Origin: Pectobacterium parmentieri
GTDB taxonomy: Bacteria > Pseudomonadota > Gammaproteobacteria > Enterobacterales > Enterobacteriaceae
Assembly: GCF_001742145.1 (NCBI RefSeq)
Contig: NZ_CP015749.1
Span: forward strand, 3,038,001 to 3,102,000
Length of the DNA stretch: 64,000 nt
Direction: 5' to 3'
A model generated the notes under the pieces. That model searched no databases, was not told the origin of the DNA, and saw only the letters and a list, made by a program, of their open reading frames with translations. Positions 50,671-59,669 of this stretch are shown piece by piece; positions within the stretch are counted from its first letter, which is position 1; each line of letters starts with the position of its first letter. The translations under genes were made by a program, and so were the position numbers.

Positions 50671-51039
50671 ATGAGACGGATTATCTGGCAGGCAACAATC
50701 AGCACAGTGGGAGAAAATGCAGCATTATTTCTGGCAGAAAAACGTCTCATTCTTTTCAGCGATAATGCGCCTAAAGACATCGGTGATTATTGTATTACCC
50801 ATCACGATGGAGAGTTAATTCAACCGGTTTCTGTTCAGCAAAAAATAACGTTATTCGGCATCACCTATTCGATTAGCGCAATAGGGGATGTCGCCAGCCA
50901 AAATCTGAAAGAGCTGGGACACATCACGCTGTTATTTGATGGAGCAGAAAAAGCAGAATTACCCGGTACAGTTCACCTGATTGGGCCAATACCAACAACC
51001 TTGTCAGCACAGGGAAACATAACAATTTTTGAAGAGTAA
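50671..51039 (+). CDS. Stand-alone glucitol-type PTS EIIA (SrlB-like)
   Basis: This 122-residue protein aligns with SrlB, the glucitol EIIA: IIWQATISTVGENA, DYCITHHDGEL, AIGDVASQNLKELGHITLLFDG and ELPGTVHLIGPIP. The conserved active-site His in YCITHHDGEL is kept. I chose ATG 50671 because TAGGAAAA precedes it and the length equals SrlB; the frame extends upstream into the permease gene. It could pass phosphate from HPr to the EIIB domain fused to the kinase two genes upstream. No glucitol EIIC gene is present in the window. Confidence 0.88.
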   Translation: MRRIIWQATISTVGENAALFLAEKRLILFSDNAPKDIGDYCITHHDGELIQPVSVQQKITLFGITYSISAIGDVASQNLKELGHITLLFDGAEKAELPGTVHLIGPIPTTLSAQGNITIFEE

Positions 51040-51117
51040 TCATTAATGTTGGAATTAATCGATCGCGTTTTCTGATAACCCATTTTTTTAAATTAAATAA
51101 AATGTAAGGACAACACC

Positions 51118-51576
51118 ATGAAACCAATCGCTATTGGCGCAGATGATGCGGCCTGGAGTTTACGCGATACACTTACCCGCTATCTGGATTCGCTTAATAT
51201 TTCCTGGGTCGATTTTAGCAGCGATAAAAATCAGGATAACGCAAGCTACCCCGACGTCGCACATACGGTAGCCATATCAATTAAAGAAGGGACGCACGAA
51301 CGCGGGATTCTGCTGTGCGGCACGGGCATCGGCATGAGCATTGTGGCGAATAAAGTGACCGGAGTACGTGCGGCACAGTGCCATGACACCTATTCCGCCC
51401 AGCGCGCCAGAAAAAGCAACGATGCGCAGATCATCACGCTTGGCGCGCGCGTTATCGGGCCAGAACTGGCGAAAGAGATCGTCGCCGCCTGGCTGGAATC
51501 GGAATTTGAAGGCGGTGGCTCCGCACCGAAGATTGAAAAAATCAGTTATTACGAACATCAGGAAAATACCCGTTAA
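51118..51576 (+). CDS. RpiB/LacAB-family sugar-phosphate isomerase
   Basis: This 152-residue protein has the RpiB fold signature: IAIGADDAAWSLRDTL, the catalytic Cys loop GILLCGTGIGMSIVANKVTGVRAA and DAQIITLGARVIGPELAKEIV. RpiB-type proteins in tetritol clusters (EryI/DerI types) convert D-erythrulose 4-phosphate to D-erythrose 4-phosphate. The direct neighbour talA, with tktB next, could consume that product. It could also be a ribose-5-phosphate isomerase. It is the last gene of the cluster before the backbone resumes. Confidence 0.85.
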   Translation: MKPIAIGADDAAWSLRDTLTRYLDSLNISWVDFSSDKNQDNASYPDVAHTVAISIKEGTHERGILLCGTGIGMSIVANKVTGVRAAQCHDTYSAQRARKSNDAQIITLGARVIGPELAKEIVAAWLESEFEGGGSAPKIEKISYYEHQENTR

Positions 51577-51760
51577 GCGCGATGGTGGCCAGTAACCCGT
51601 TCCGGTCCGCACCGGGCGAATGCCCCTTCTTCAGGTGCTTTTCCAATTACAGTAATCAGAAAAAGCGCATGTCATTCTGCTCTCCGGTGGTGCAGTGTGA
51701 CATAGCGCTGCGGACACCATTCCGCTCATTGCTTTTTTTGATATGCCAAGGAGCTCACTC

Positions 51761-52711
51761 ATGAACCAACTCGACGCCCTTAAACAATTTACCGTCGTCG
51801 TCGCCGATAGCGGTGATATCGACTCCATTCGTCAGTTTTCGCCACAAGATGCCACCACGAATCCGTCGCTGATCCTGAAGGCTGCCACTCTACCGCAGTA
51901 TCAACCGCTGTTTGATGACGCGATAGCTTACGCACACCAACAAGGCGGCAGCCCGGAAACACGGCTCATCAACGCCAGCGACCGACTGGCGGTAAACATC
52001 GGTGCGGAAGTGCTGAAAAGCATTCCCGGCCGTATCTCCACCGAAGTGGATGCCCGCCTCTCGTTCGATCGCGGAATGTGTGTCGCTAAAGCCCGTAAAC
52101 TGATTGGGATGTATCAGGAGAAAGACATTCCACGTTCACGAATTTTGATCAAACTCGCCGCCACCTGGGAAGGCATTCGCGCGGCTGAAGAGCTGGAAAG
52201 AGAAGGGATCAACTGCAATTTGACGCTGCTGTTCTCATTCGCACAAGCGCGTGCCTGCGCCGAAGCGGGCGTATTCCTGATCTCACCCTTTGTTGGTCGC
52301 ATTTATGACTGGTATCAGGAAAAACAGCCCACCAGCCACTATCAGGCCGAAAGCGATCCCGGCGTGATCTCCGTGCGTGATATCTATGACTACTACAAAC
52401 GCCACCGCTACCAAACCGTGATCATGGGTGCCAGCTTCCGCAAAGTAGAACAGATTCTGGCGCTGGCGGGATGCGATCGTCTGACGATTTCCCCTGCGCT
52501 GCTGGAGCAGTTGAAAAACCGCGATGCCCCCATCGAGCGCCAACTGACGCCATCAACCGAAGCGTTCCACCATCCTTCACCGCTATCTGAAGCTGAGTTC
52601 CGTTGGGAACATTATCAGGATGCGATGGCCGTCGATAAACTGGCGGAAGGTATCCGCCTGTTCGCTGTCGATCAACAAAAGCTGGAAGCGCTACTGGCAG
52701 CCAAGCTATAA
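51761..52711 (+). CDS. talA: TalA, transaldolase
   Basis: TalA moves a dihydroxyacetone unit between sedoheptulose 7-phosphate and glyceraldehyde 3-phosphate. The 316 residues equal E. coli TalA. It has the family signature DATTNPSLI, the Schiff-base Lys in [13 protein letters not shown] (about residue 132) and [19 protein letters not shown] chose ATG 51761 ([10 protein letters not shown]) with AAGGAG upstream. It forms an operon with tktB, as in E. coli. Confidence 0.95.
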   Translation: MNQLDALKQFTVVVADSGDIDSIRQFSPQDATTNPSLILKAATLPQYQPLFDDAIAYAHQQGGSPETRLINASDRLAVNIGAEVLKSIPGRISTEVDARLSFDRGMCVAKARKLIGMYQEKDIPRSRILIKLAATWEGIRAAEELEREGINCNLTLLFSFAQARACAEAGVFLISPFVGRIYDWYQEKQPTSHYQAESDPGVISVRDIYDYYKRHRYQTVIMGASFRKVEQILALAGCDRLTISPALLEQLKNRDAPIERQLTPSTEAFHHPSPLSEAEFRWEHYQDAMAVDKLAEGIRLFAVDQQKLEALLAAKL

Positions 52712-52726
52712 CTTTTGGAGTCAAGC

Positions 52727-54721
52727 ATGTCCTCTCGTAAAGAACTTGCCAATGCTATCCGTGCGCTGAGCATGGATGGGGTGCAGAAAGCCAAATCCGG
52801 TCACCCGGGCGCACCGATGGGCATGGCCGATATCGCCGAAGTCCTGTGGCGTGACTATCTTAACCATAATCCGGCCAACCCTAACTGGGCCAACCGTGAC
52901 CGCTTCGTGCTGTCTAACGGCCACGCGTCCATGCTGATTTACAGCCTGCTGCACCTCTCTGGCTACGACCTGCCGATTGAAGAACTGAAAAACTTCCGTC
53001 AACTGCATTCTAAAACGCCAGGCCACCCTGAATACGGCTACACCGCTGGCGTTGAAACCACTACCGGTCCGTTGGGACAAGGCGTTGCCAACGCCGTCGG
53101 TATGGCGATTGCCGAACGCACGCTGGCGGCGCAGTTCAACCGTCCGGGCCACGAGATTGTTAACCATCACACCTACACCTTCCTCGGTGACGGCTGCATG
53201 ATGGAAGGGATTTCCCACGAAGTTTGTTCGCTGGCAGGCACCATGAAGCTCGGCAAACTGACCGCGTTTTATGATGACAACGGCATCTCCATCGACGGCC
53301 ACGTAGAAGGCTGGTTTACCGACGATACCGCTGCCCGCTTTGAAGCCTACGGCTGGCACGTGGTACGTGGCGTCGACGGTCACGATGCGGACGCTATCAA
53401 GCGTGCCATCGGCGAAGCCCAGCTTGTCACCGACAAGCCGTCGCTGCTGATGTGCAAAACCGTGATTGGCTTCGGTTCACCGAACAAGGCCGGAACGCAC
53501 GACTCGCATGGCGCACCGCTGGGTGACGCGGAAGTTGCGGCTTCCCGCGAACAGTTGGGCTGGGCGCATGCGCCGTTTGATATTCCGGCTGATATTTATG
53601 CTGCCTGGGATGCCAAACCGGCCGGTCAGCGTAAGGAAGCGGCCTGGGACGAGGCGTTTGCCGCCTATTCCAGCGCGTATCCGGAACTGGCTGCCGAGTT
53701 CAAACGCCGTACCGGCGGTGAGCTGCCAGCCAACTGGCAAACTGATGCACAGAAATTTATCGAAGACTTGCAGGCCAATCCGGCGAAAATTGCCAGCCGC
53801 AAAGCGTCACAGAATGCACTGGAAGCCTACGGTAAACTGCTGCCGGAATTCCTGGGCGGCTCTGCCGACCTGGCACCGAGCAACCTGACCATCTGGTCCG
53901 GCTCGGTCTCGCTGGATAAAGACCACGCGGGTAATTATATCCACTACGGCGTGCGTGAATTCGGCATGACGGCGATCGCCAACGGGATTGCGCTGCACGG
54001 CGGCTTTGTGCCGTACACCGCGACCTTCCTGATGTTTGTCGAATACGCGCGTAATGCGGTGCGTATGGCTGCGCTGATGAAAATCCGCAGCATCTACGTC
54101 TACACCCATGACTCTATCGGTCTGGGCGAAGACGGCCCGACCCACCAGCCGGTTGAACAACTGGCCAGCCTGCGCGTGACGCCAAATATGAGCAACTGGC
54201 GTCCGGCGGATCAGGTGGAGACGGCGGTGGCGTGGAAATACGCGATCGAGCGTCAGGACGGCCCAACGTCACTGATCCTGTCGCGTCAGAATCTGGCACA
54301 GCAGACGCGTACCGCTGAACAGTTGGCGAACGTGGCGAAAGGTGGTTACGTGCTGAAAGACAGCGACGGCCAGCCGGAGCTGCTCCTGATTGCCACCGGT
54401 TCTGAAGTGGAACTGGCTGTGGGTGCGTATGACAAACTGACTGCCGCAGGCCGCAAGGTGCGCGTGGTATCAATGCCGTCAACGGATGCGTTCGACAAGC
54501 AGGACGCAGCCTACCGTGAAGCGGTGCTGCCGAAAGCAGTTTCGGCACGTGTGGCGATTGAAGCTGGTATCGCAGACTACTGGTTCAAGTACGTCGGTCT
54601 GAACGGCGCGATTGTCGGCATGACGAGCTTCGGCGAATCGGCTCCGGCTGAGTTGCTGTTCGAGGAATTCGGTTTCACCGTCGATAACGTGGTCGAAAAA
54701 GCGCAGGCGCTGCTGAAGTAA
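52727..54721 (+). CDS. tktB: TktB, transketolase
   Basis: This thiamine-diphosphate enzyme exchanges two-carbon units in the pentose phosphate pathway. The 664-residue protein has [15 protein letters not shown], the ThDP/Mg motif [18 protein letters not shown] continuing to DDNGI, the pyrimidine-domain stretch [17 protein letters not shown] and [17 protein letters not shown]. The start ATG 52727 follows TTTGGAG. It is named tktB by its maeB/talA context; TktA and TktB catalyse the same reaction. Together with TalA it can absorb erythrose 4-phosphate from the neighbouring cluster. Confidence 0.94.
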   Translation: MSSRKELANAIRALSMDGVQKAKSGHPGAPMGMADIAEVLWRDYLNHNPANPNWANRDRFVLSNGHASMLIYSLLHLSGYDLPIEELKNFRQLHSKTPGHPEYGYTAGVETTTGPLGQGVANAVGMAIAERTLAAQFNRPGHEIVNHHTYTFLGDGCMMEGISHEVCSLAGTMKLGKLTAFYDDNGISIDGHVEGWFTDDTAARFEAYGWHVVRGVDGHDADAIKRAIGEAQLVTDKPSLLMCKTVIGFGSPNKAGTHDSHGAPLGDAEVAASREQLGWAHAPFDIPADIYAAWDAKPAGQRKEAAWDEAFAAYSSAYPELAAEFKRRTGGELPANWQTDAQKFIEDLQANPAKIASRKASQNALEAYGKLLPEFLGGSADLAPSNLTIWSGSVSLDKDHAGNYIHYGVREFGMTAIANGIALHGGFVPYTATFLMFVEYARNAVRMAALMKIRSIYVYTHDSIGLGEDGPTHQPVEQLASLRVTPNMSNWRPADQVETAVAWKYAIERQDGPTSLILSRQNLAQQTRTAEQLANVAKGGYVLKDSDGQPELLLIATGSEVELAVGAYDKLTAAGRKVRVVSMPSTDAFDKQDAAYREAVLPKAVSARVAIEAGIADYWFKYVGLNGAIVGMTSFGESAPAELLFEEFGFTVDNVVEKAQALLK

Positions 54722-54776
54722 ATCAGCGATTCCGTAAACTGACGATGCAGTAAGACAGCGATATCGCGCCCAAAAA

Positions 54777-54818
54777 GATCACAAACCGCCCAATTGTTTG
54801 TGATCCAGATCAATTAAT
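54777..54818 (+). promoter_or_regulatory. CRP-like site and inverted repeat upstream of the bgl operon
   Basis: TGTGATCCAGATCAAT at 54799-54814 matches the CRP consensus TGTGA-N6-TCACA at 8 of 10 core positions, and its centre CCAGAT is close to the ideal TCTAGA. It overlaps an exact inverted repeat GATCACAAAC (54777-54786) / GTTTGTGATC (54796-54805). That repeat could also act as a weak tktB terminator. Confidence 0.6.
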
Positions 54819-54903
54819 TCACTCGATCACATTGCATAGCTCCAGCGCCGCATGCTGATATTGCGGCGCAACACGACACGTTGCATCAGCCTATTTTTAT
54901 CGC

Positions 54904-54932
54904 GGCGTGCTACTGCTACGGCAGGCAAGACC
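54904..54932 (+). promoter_or_regulatory. Ribonucleic antiterminator (RAT) site for BglG
   Basis: The 29 bases match the E. coli bgl RAT in its key blocks: the TTACTG-like GCTACTG, then GGCAGGCAAGACC (E. coli CGCAGGCAAAACC). The last six bases, AAGACC (54927-54932), are also the first arm of the following terminator. BglG binding and termination are therefore mutually exclusive, as in bgl/sac systems. Confidence 0.8.
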
Positions 54933-54991
54933 AAAGTAAAAATGCATTTCCTCTTTTTAAGAGGTGCATTTTTATTTTGGTCTTTTTTTTT
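54927..54991 (+). terminator. Leader terminator controlling the bgl operon
   Basis: A long stem runs from AAGACCAAA...TGCATTTCCTCTT to AAGAGG...TGCATTTTTATTTTGGTCTT and ends in a run of nine T. It sits between the RAT site and bglF, 32 bases before the gene. Confidence 0.88.
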
Positions 54992-55022
54992 GGCCTAATT
55001 GGCGTCAACACAGGGTAAAACT

Positions 55023-56942
55023 ATGAATTATCAAAAACTTGGAGTCGACATACTCGCATTGAGCGGCGGCAAGCAGAACGTCAGTAAACTGACCCATTGC
55101 GCCACCCGCTTACGCTTTGAGTTCAACGACAACCATGCGGTACAGGCAGACGCGATTGCTAAACTCCCCGGCGTCATTAGCGTGGTCGATCGCGGCGGTC
55201 AGTTTCAGGTGGTGATCGGCAACGACGTTCAAATCACCTACCGGGCGATTTTGAATGAGATTGGCGAAATGAACGGCCAGCGCCACACAGGTAGTAAGGA
55301 ACAGCAGAAGAAAGGCGGCATTTTCTCGCAAATCATCAGCGTGATTTCCACCACCTTCACCCCCGTCATTCCGGCAATTACGGGCGCGGGGATGATCAAA
55401 GCGCTGCTGGCAATCCTCAAGCTGACGGGGTTAATTTCCGCCGACAGCACGACCTATCGTCTGCTGGATACCATCTCCGATGCGGCTTTCTTCTTCCTGC
55501 CCGTGCTGCTGGCCTACGGTGCCTCCATCAAGTTCGCCTGTAACCCCATTCTGGCAATGACGATTGCTGGCGCCTTGTTGCACCCGAATCTGGCCCAGCT
55601 ACTGGCATCAGGCGGGCCGATCAGCTTTATCGGCATTCCGGTACGGCTGGCGGACTACGCCGGATCGGTGTTACCGATCATTCTCACCGTGTGGATCATG
55701 TCCTACATCGAGCAATTTGCTGAAAAGATCTCGCCGTCCATGATCAAATTTTTCACCAAGCCGATGATCGTGCTGCTGTTTACCGCACCGCTCGCGCTGG
55801 TAGTGATTGGGCCTTTCGGTATTTTACTCAACGATCTGGTCGCCAGCGGTGCTGCCATCATTGACGGAAAGGCAAGCTGGCTTATTCCGATGTTGATGGG
55901 CGGCCTGCAACCGTTCCTGGTGATCACCGGTACGGCCTGGGCGATGACGCCGATTGCCACCTCGCAGCTTACCCGTAACGGTTTCGAGATGATCAACGGT
56001 CCCGGCATGCTGGCGTCCAACATTGCGCAGGGTGCCGCCACGCTGTGCGTCGCGTTTAAAACCAAAAACAAAAATCTGAAACAACTGGCCTCTTCAGCAG
56101 GCTTCACCGCCCTGCTGGGGATCACTGAGCCTTCCCTGTACGGGGTTACGCTGAAACTGAAGAAACCGCTGATTGCTGCCATGATCGGCGGGGGCTGTGC
56201 GGGTATCTATGCGGGTTTAGCTGGGTTGGTTCGCTACGCTTTCGTTTCACCGGGGCTGGCAGCGCTGCCTGCTTTTATTGGTGAAAACCCGATGAATATC
56301 GTACATGCGCTGATCACCTGCGCCATTGCGATTGTCGTCACGTTTGCGCTTACCTGGATCATGGGATTCGACGATCCGGTGGATGAAACGGACAATGCTC
56401 AAGCAGACTCAGCCCAAGCAGACCCACACCACCCAGCACCGTCAGTTAATACCACACAAAAATCGCAGGCCATAGCAGGTCACACTGAACCACAGGCGAT
56501 TCTCAGCCCGCTGTCCGGCAAGCTGGTCGCGCTGAATGACATCAACGATGACGTATTCTCACAGGGATTACTGGGGCAAGGCGTGGCGATTATTCCTGAC
56601 AACGGTGAAGTCGTCGCGCCCGTCAGTGGGGAAATCATCACGTTCCTTGAGTCCAAACATGCCGTCGGTATCCGCGCGGATAACGGTCTGGAATTACTGA
56701 TTCATGTCGGGCTGGATACGGTGAACCTCAACGGCAAACACTTTACGGGTTACATCAAACCGGGCGACCGCGTCACCGCTGGCGACAAATTAATTAGCTT
56801 CGATCTGCATGAGATCACACGTTTAGGGTATGACCCGATTACGCCAGTCGTGATCATCAACAGCGATGACTACGCCAGCGTCGTCTGCACCGTGCCACAG
56901 CCGATCGCACAGATGGATACCATCATTAACGTGAACGCCTGA
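55023..56942 (+). CDS. bglF: BglF-like beta-glucoside PTS enzyme EIIBCA
   Basis: This 639-residue PTS permease imports and phosphorylates beta-glucosides. EIIB is at about 1-85, with the phospho-Cys in SKLTHCATRLRFEF. EIIC covers about 105-460 (LLGITEPSLYGVTLKLKKP). A Gln/Ala-rich linker follows, then EIIA at about 490-635 (SPLSGKLVALNDINDDVFSQG, phospho-His in LELLIHVGLDTVNLNG). I chose ATG 55023 (MNYQKLGVDIL) with AGGG upstream. First gene of bglF-bglB-bglG, controlled by the RAT/terminator leader. Confidence 0.92.
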   Translation: MNYQKLGVDILALSGGKQNVSKLTHCATRLRFEFNDNHAVQADAIAKLPGVISVVDRGGQFQVVIGNDVQITYRAILNEIGEMNGQRHTGSKEQQKKGGIFSQIISVISTTFTPVIPAITGAGMIKALLAILKLTGLISADSTTYRLLDTISDAAFFFLPVLLAYGASIKFACNPILAMTIAGALLHPNLAQLLASGGPISFIGIPVRLADYAGSVLPIILTVWIMSYIEQFAEKISPSMIKFFTKPMIVLLFTAPLALVVIGPFGILLNDLVASGAAIIDGKASWLIPMLMGGLQPFLVITGTAWAMTPIATSQLTRNGFEMINGPGMLASNIAQGAATLCVAFKTKNKNLKQLASSAGFTALLGITEPSLYGVTLKLKKPLIAAMIGGGCAGIYAGLAGLVRYAFVSPGLAALPAFIGENPMNIVHALITCAIAIVVTFALTWIMGFDDPVDETDNAQADSAQADPHHPAPSVNTTQKSQAIAGHTEPQAILSPLSGKLVALNDINDDVFSQGLLGQGVAIIPDNGEVVAPVSGEIITFLESKHAVGIRADNGLELLIHVGLDTVNLNGKHFTGYIKPGDRVTAGDKLISFDLHEITRLGYDPITPVVIINSDDYASVVCTVPQPIAQMDTIINVNA

Positions 56943-56950
56943 TCGCCAAC

Positions 56951-56981
56951 AGAAGCATTGGGTGCCCTACCCAATGCTTCT
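56951..56981 (+). promoter_or_regulatory. Hairpin between bglF and bglB
   Basis: AGAAGCATTGGGT pairs exactly with ACCCAATGCTTCT around a five-base loop. The following T content is low, so it may act as a partial terminator or an mRNA stabiliser. Confidence 0.5.
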
Positions 56982-57007
56982 ACCGTCTTTCTTGATGTGA
57001 GAAAAAT

Positions 57008-58435
57008 ATGCACTATCAACAGCAAAAACACTTCCCGGCGGGCTTTCTGTGGGGAGCCTCAACGTCAGCTTATCAGGTAGAAGGGGGCTGGCAGGCTGAT
57101 GGAAAAAGCCCGTCGATCATTGATCAGTGTCAGCATCCGGAAAATACCGCTGACTTCACCGTAGCCAGCGACCACTACCATCGGTTTAAAGACGATGTGC
57201 GGCTTTTCGCAGAATTGGGGCTGAAGGCTTACCGTTTCTCTATCGCCTGGACGCGTATTCTTCCCAACGGCACCGGTGCCGTAAATCCGCTGGGCATCGC
57301 GTTTTACAACAGCCTGATTGATGAGCTGAACGCGCACGGTATCGAACCGGTCGTCACGCTCTACCATTTTGATTTGCCTTATTGTCTGGAAGCACAGGGC
57401 GGCTGGCAGAATCGCGCCACGATTGACGCTTTTGTTCACTACGCCCGCACGCTGTTTACGCATTTCGGCGACAAAGTTAAATACTGGCTAACGATAAATG
57501 AGCAGAACACCATGATTCTGCACCCCGGCGCGATTGGTCTGCCGGAAGGTGGCGTTTTGCCCTCCAAGAAAGTGCTGTATCAGCAGAATCACCACATGAT
57601 GCTGGCGCAGGCGCAGGTCATGGCTCTGTGTCACGAACTCGCGCCCAACGGCCTGATTGGTCCGGCAATCAACACCACCTCCATGTATCAGGCCACCAGT
57701 AAGCCGGAAGATGCCATCGCTGCGCACAACTGGGAAACGCTGCGCTGCTGGAGCTTTCTGGATGTTGCCGTGCATGGCCGCTACAACGCGCTAGCCTGGC
57801 GCTATCTGGAAGATCGTGGTCTGGCACCGGAGACATTGCCCGGCGATGACGACATCCTACAGTCCGGCAAGCCCGACTACGTGGCGATTAACTACTACTC
57901 CACCGCCACCATTGCCGCCAGCAAAGGGGATGCATCGGACGTCAGCGCCCGCGCGGGCGATCAGCAAATCATGCTGGGCGAACCCGGCGTCTATCGCGCG
58001 GCGGAAAACCCGCACGTTGATAAAACGCCCTATGGTTGGGTCATCGATCCCGTTGGTTTGCGCTTAACATTACGTAAAACCTACGAACGCTACCATCTGC
58101 CAATACTGATTACGGAAAACGGCATGGGCGCACCGGATAAGCTTGAGGCCGATGGTACAATCGACGATCAATACCGCATCGATTTTATTGCCCGTCATAT
58201 TGAACAAATGCAGCTCGCCATCAGCGATGGGGTTGATCTGATTGGCTATTGCCCGTGGTCAGCAATCGATGTGGTCAGCACTCATCAGGGCTACGGTAAA
58301 CGTTACGGATTTATTTATGTGAACCGCGATGAATTCGATCTGAAAGATCTGCGCCGCATCAAAAAGAAAAGTTTTTACTGGTATCAGGGTGTCATAGAAT
58401 CAAATGGCGCGCGGTTATTTCCCAACGTGCCATAA
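57008..58435 (+). CDS. bglB: BglB-like 6-phospho-beta-glucosidase (GH1)
   Basis: This cytoplasmic enzyme hydrolyses the phosphorylated beta-glucosides delivered by BglF. The 475-residue GH1 protein has the N-terminal FPAGFLWGASTSAYQVEGGW, the acid/base Glu in WLTINEQNT and the nucleophile Glu in ILITENGMG. The C-terminal phosphate-site region includes KKSFYWYQGVI, as in 6-phospho-beta-glucosidases. Confidence 0.92.
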   Translation: MHYQQQKHFPAGFLWGASTSAYQVEGGWQADGKSPSIIDQCQHPENTADFTVASDHYHRFKDDVRLFAELGLKAYRFSIAWTRILPNGTGAVNPLGIAFYNSLIDELNAHGIEPVVTLYHFDLPYCLEAQGGWQNRATIDAFVHYARTLFTHFGDKVKYWLTINEQNTMILHPGAIGLPEGGVLPSKKVLYQQNHHMMLAQAQVMALCHELAPNGLIGPAINTTSMYQATSKPEDAIAAHNWETLRCWSFLDVAVHGRYNALAWRYLEDRGLAPETLPGDDDILQSGKPDYVAINYYSTATIAASKGDASDVSARAGDQQIMLGEPGVYRAAENPHVDKTPYGWVIDPVGLRLTLRKTYERYHLPILITENGMGAPDKLEADGTIDDQYRIDFIARHIEQMQLAISDGVDLIGYCPWSAIDVVSTHQGYGKRYGFIYVNRDEFDLKDLRRIKKKSFYWYQGVIESNGARLFPNVP

Positions 58436-58451
58436 CACTGATGCCCCAGTA

Positions 58452-58519
58452 CCCCGTATTAAACGGGGATAAGCCCTACTCTGAATCACTCATGTTGCGG
58501 GGAGATAACCCGCGACATG
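58452..58519 (+). promoter_or_regulatory. Two hairpins between bglB and bglG
   Basis: CCCCG/CGGGG (58452-58468) and the stronger CATGTTGCGGG (58491-58501) with CCCGCGACATG (58509-58519) lie in the 146-base gap before bglG. Neither is followed by a T run. They may limit or stabilise the bglG part of the mRNA. Confidence 0.45.
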
Positions 58520-58581
58520 AAAAAGATAAGAAATGGGTTATTATTTCACTCACGTTCCCACTGATATCACTCAAGAAACGC

Positions 58582-59433
58582 ATGATGGCTGAACCGATAA
58601 AAGCAATAAAAATACTGAACAATAGCCTGGTGTTATCTTCTGATGCAGATAACAACGAAATCATTGTTATGGGGAAAGGGATCGGCTTTAACAGCAAGAC
58701 GGGAGATATTCTCGATCCAGCCAAAATTGAGAAAACCTTTATTCTTAAGGATGGCACGTCACCACGCGAATTTGCCCGTTTGATTGAGCACGTCGGGGAA
58801 GAATATGTCCACATCGTGAATAAGATTATTGATGATGCGAACCGGCAGCTTCATGGCCGCTTGAGCGAGCAGGTCTTTTTTACGCTGATCGACCATATCA
58901 GCTTTGCGATTGAGCGTTATCGCAAAGGCATCAGCATACAAAATCGTCTGCTTTATGAGGTAAAGCGGTTCTATCCGCAGGAATTTGCGATTGCTTCGCG
59001 GGCGCTCAACGACATTAACCAGCAAATGACGCTGGAATTGCCAGAAGAAGAAGCGGGTAATATCGCATTTCATTTGGTCAACGCACAAACCGACGTCCAG
59101 AATATGGAGAACACACTTCAGTCGGTCAAGATGCTGAAAGATATCTTTAATATCATTCAGTACAACTTCCATATCGTGATTGATAAAGAATCGATTAACT
59201 ACTCACGCTTCCTGACGCACATGCAATTCTTTATCCAGCGCCTGTTAGAAAATAGCCTGATTCATTCAAATGATGATTTTATTTTTGATCAGGTCACCAA
59301 AGAGTATCCTGATGCCTATAAATGCAGCAGACTGATCAAAGATTATATTCATAACCTGCTTAATATCGACATTTCTAACGACGAAATGCTGTACCTGATT
59401 ATTCATATCGTTCGCATCACTCCGGAACAATAA
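58582..59433 (+). CDS. bglG: BglG-like transcriptional antiterminator
   Basis: This RNA-binding antiterminator is about 283 residues long. The CAT RNA-binding domain is IKAIKILNNSLVLSSDADNNEIIVMGKGIGFNSKTGD. PRD1 contains LIEHVGEEYVHI and LIDHISFAIERY; PRD2 contains FLTHMQFFIQRL and MLYLIIHIVRI, all with regulatory His residues. ATG 58582 or 58585 fits the family; the frame runs back to 58441 but that part is not family-like. It lies at the 3' end of the operon instead of in front of bglF as in E. coli, so it depends on read-through of the terminator it controls. Confidence 0.9.
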   Translation: MMAEPIKAIKILNNSLVLSSDADNNEIIVMGKGIGFNSKTGDILDPAKIEKTFILKDGTSPREFARLIEHVGEEYVHIVNKIIDDANRQLHGRLSEQVFFTLIDHISFAIERYRKGISIQNRLLYEVKRFYPQEFAIASRALNDINQQMTLELPEEEAGNIAFHLVNAQTDVQNMENTLQSVKMLKDIFNIIQYNFHIVIDKESINYSRFLTHMQFFIQRLLENSLIHSNDDFIFDQVTKEYPDAYKCSRLIKDYIHNLLNIDISNDEMLYLIIHIVRITPEQ

Positions 59434-59452
59434 CGCGCTTCCAATAAGCGAT

Positions 59453-59474
59453 AAACGCCTAATCGGCGTTTCTG
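59453..59474 (+). terminator. Probable terminator after bglG
   Basis: AAACGCC (59453-59459) pairs with GGCGTTT (59465-59471) 20 bases after the bglG stop. Only a short T run follows. Confidence 0.55.
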
Positions 59475-59669
59475 TAGCTGCTGCCCCTCGTTCTGATGGC
59501 CGTATTAGTACGACACCCATCCCTGACAGCCCCCGTCAGAACCGGGTATTATCAAGGAGGGTAACGCAGCGATTACTGAAGATTTCATCGCATTTTTGGT
59601 TGCTGAGCATGTTAAATCGATAAGGTATTAGCTAATATCAGCCTTATAGAAAAATGATGGAAATTTTTT

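Noticed and set aside
58441..58581. 47-codon N-terminal extension of BglG
   Set aside because: It is not similar to the CAT RNA-binding domain, which begins right after ATG 58582, and it contains two strong hairpins.
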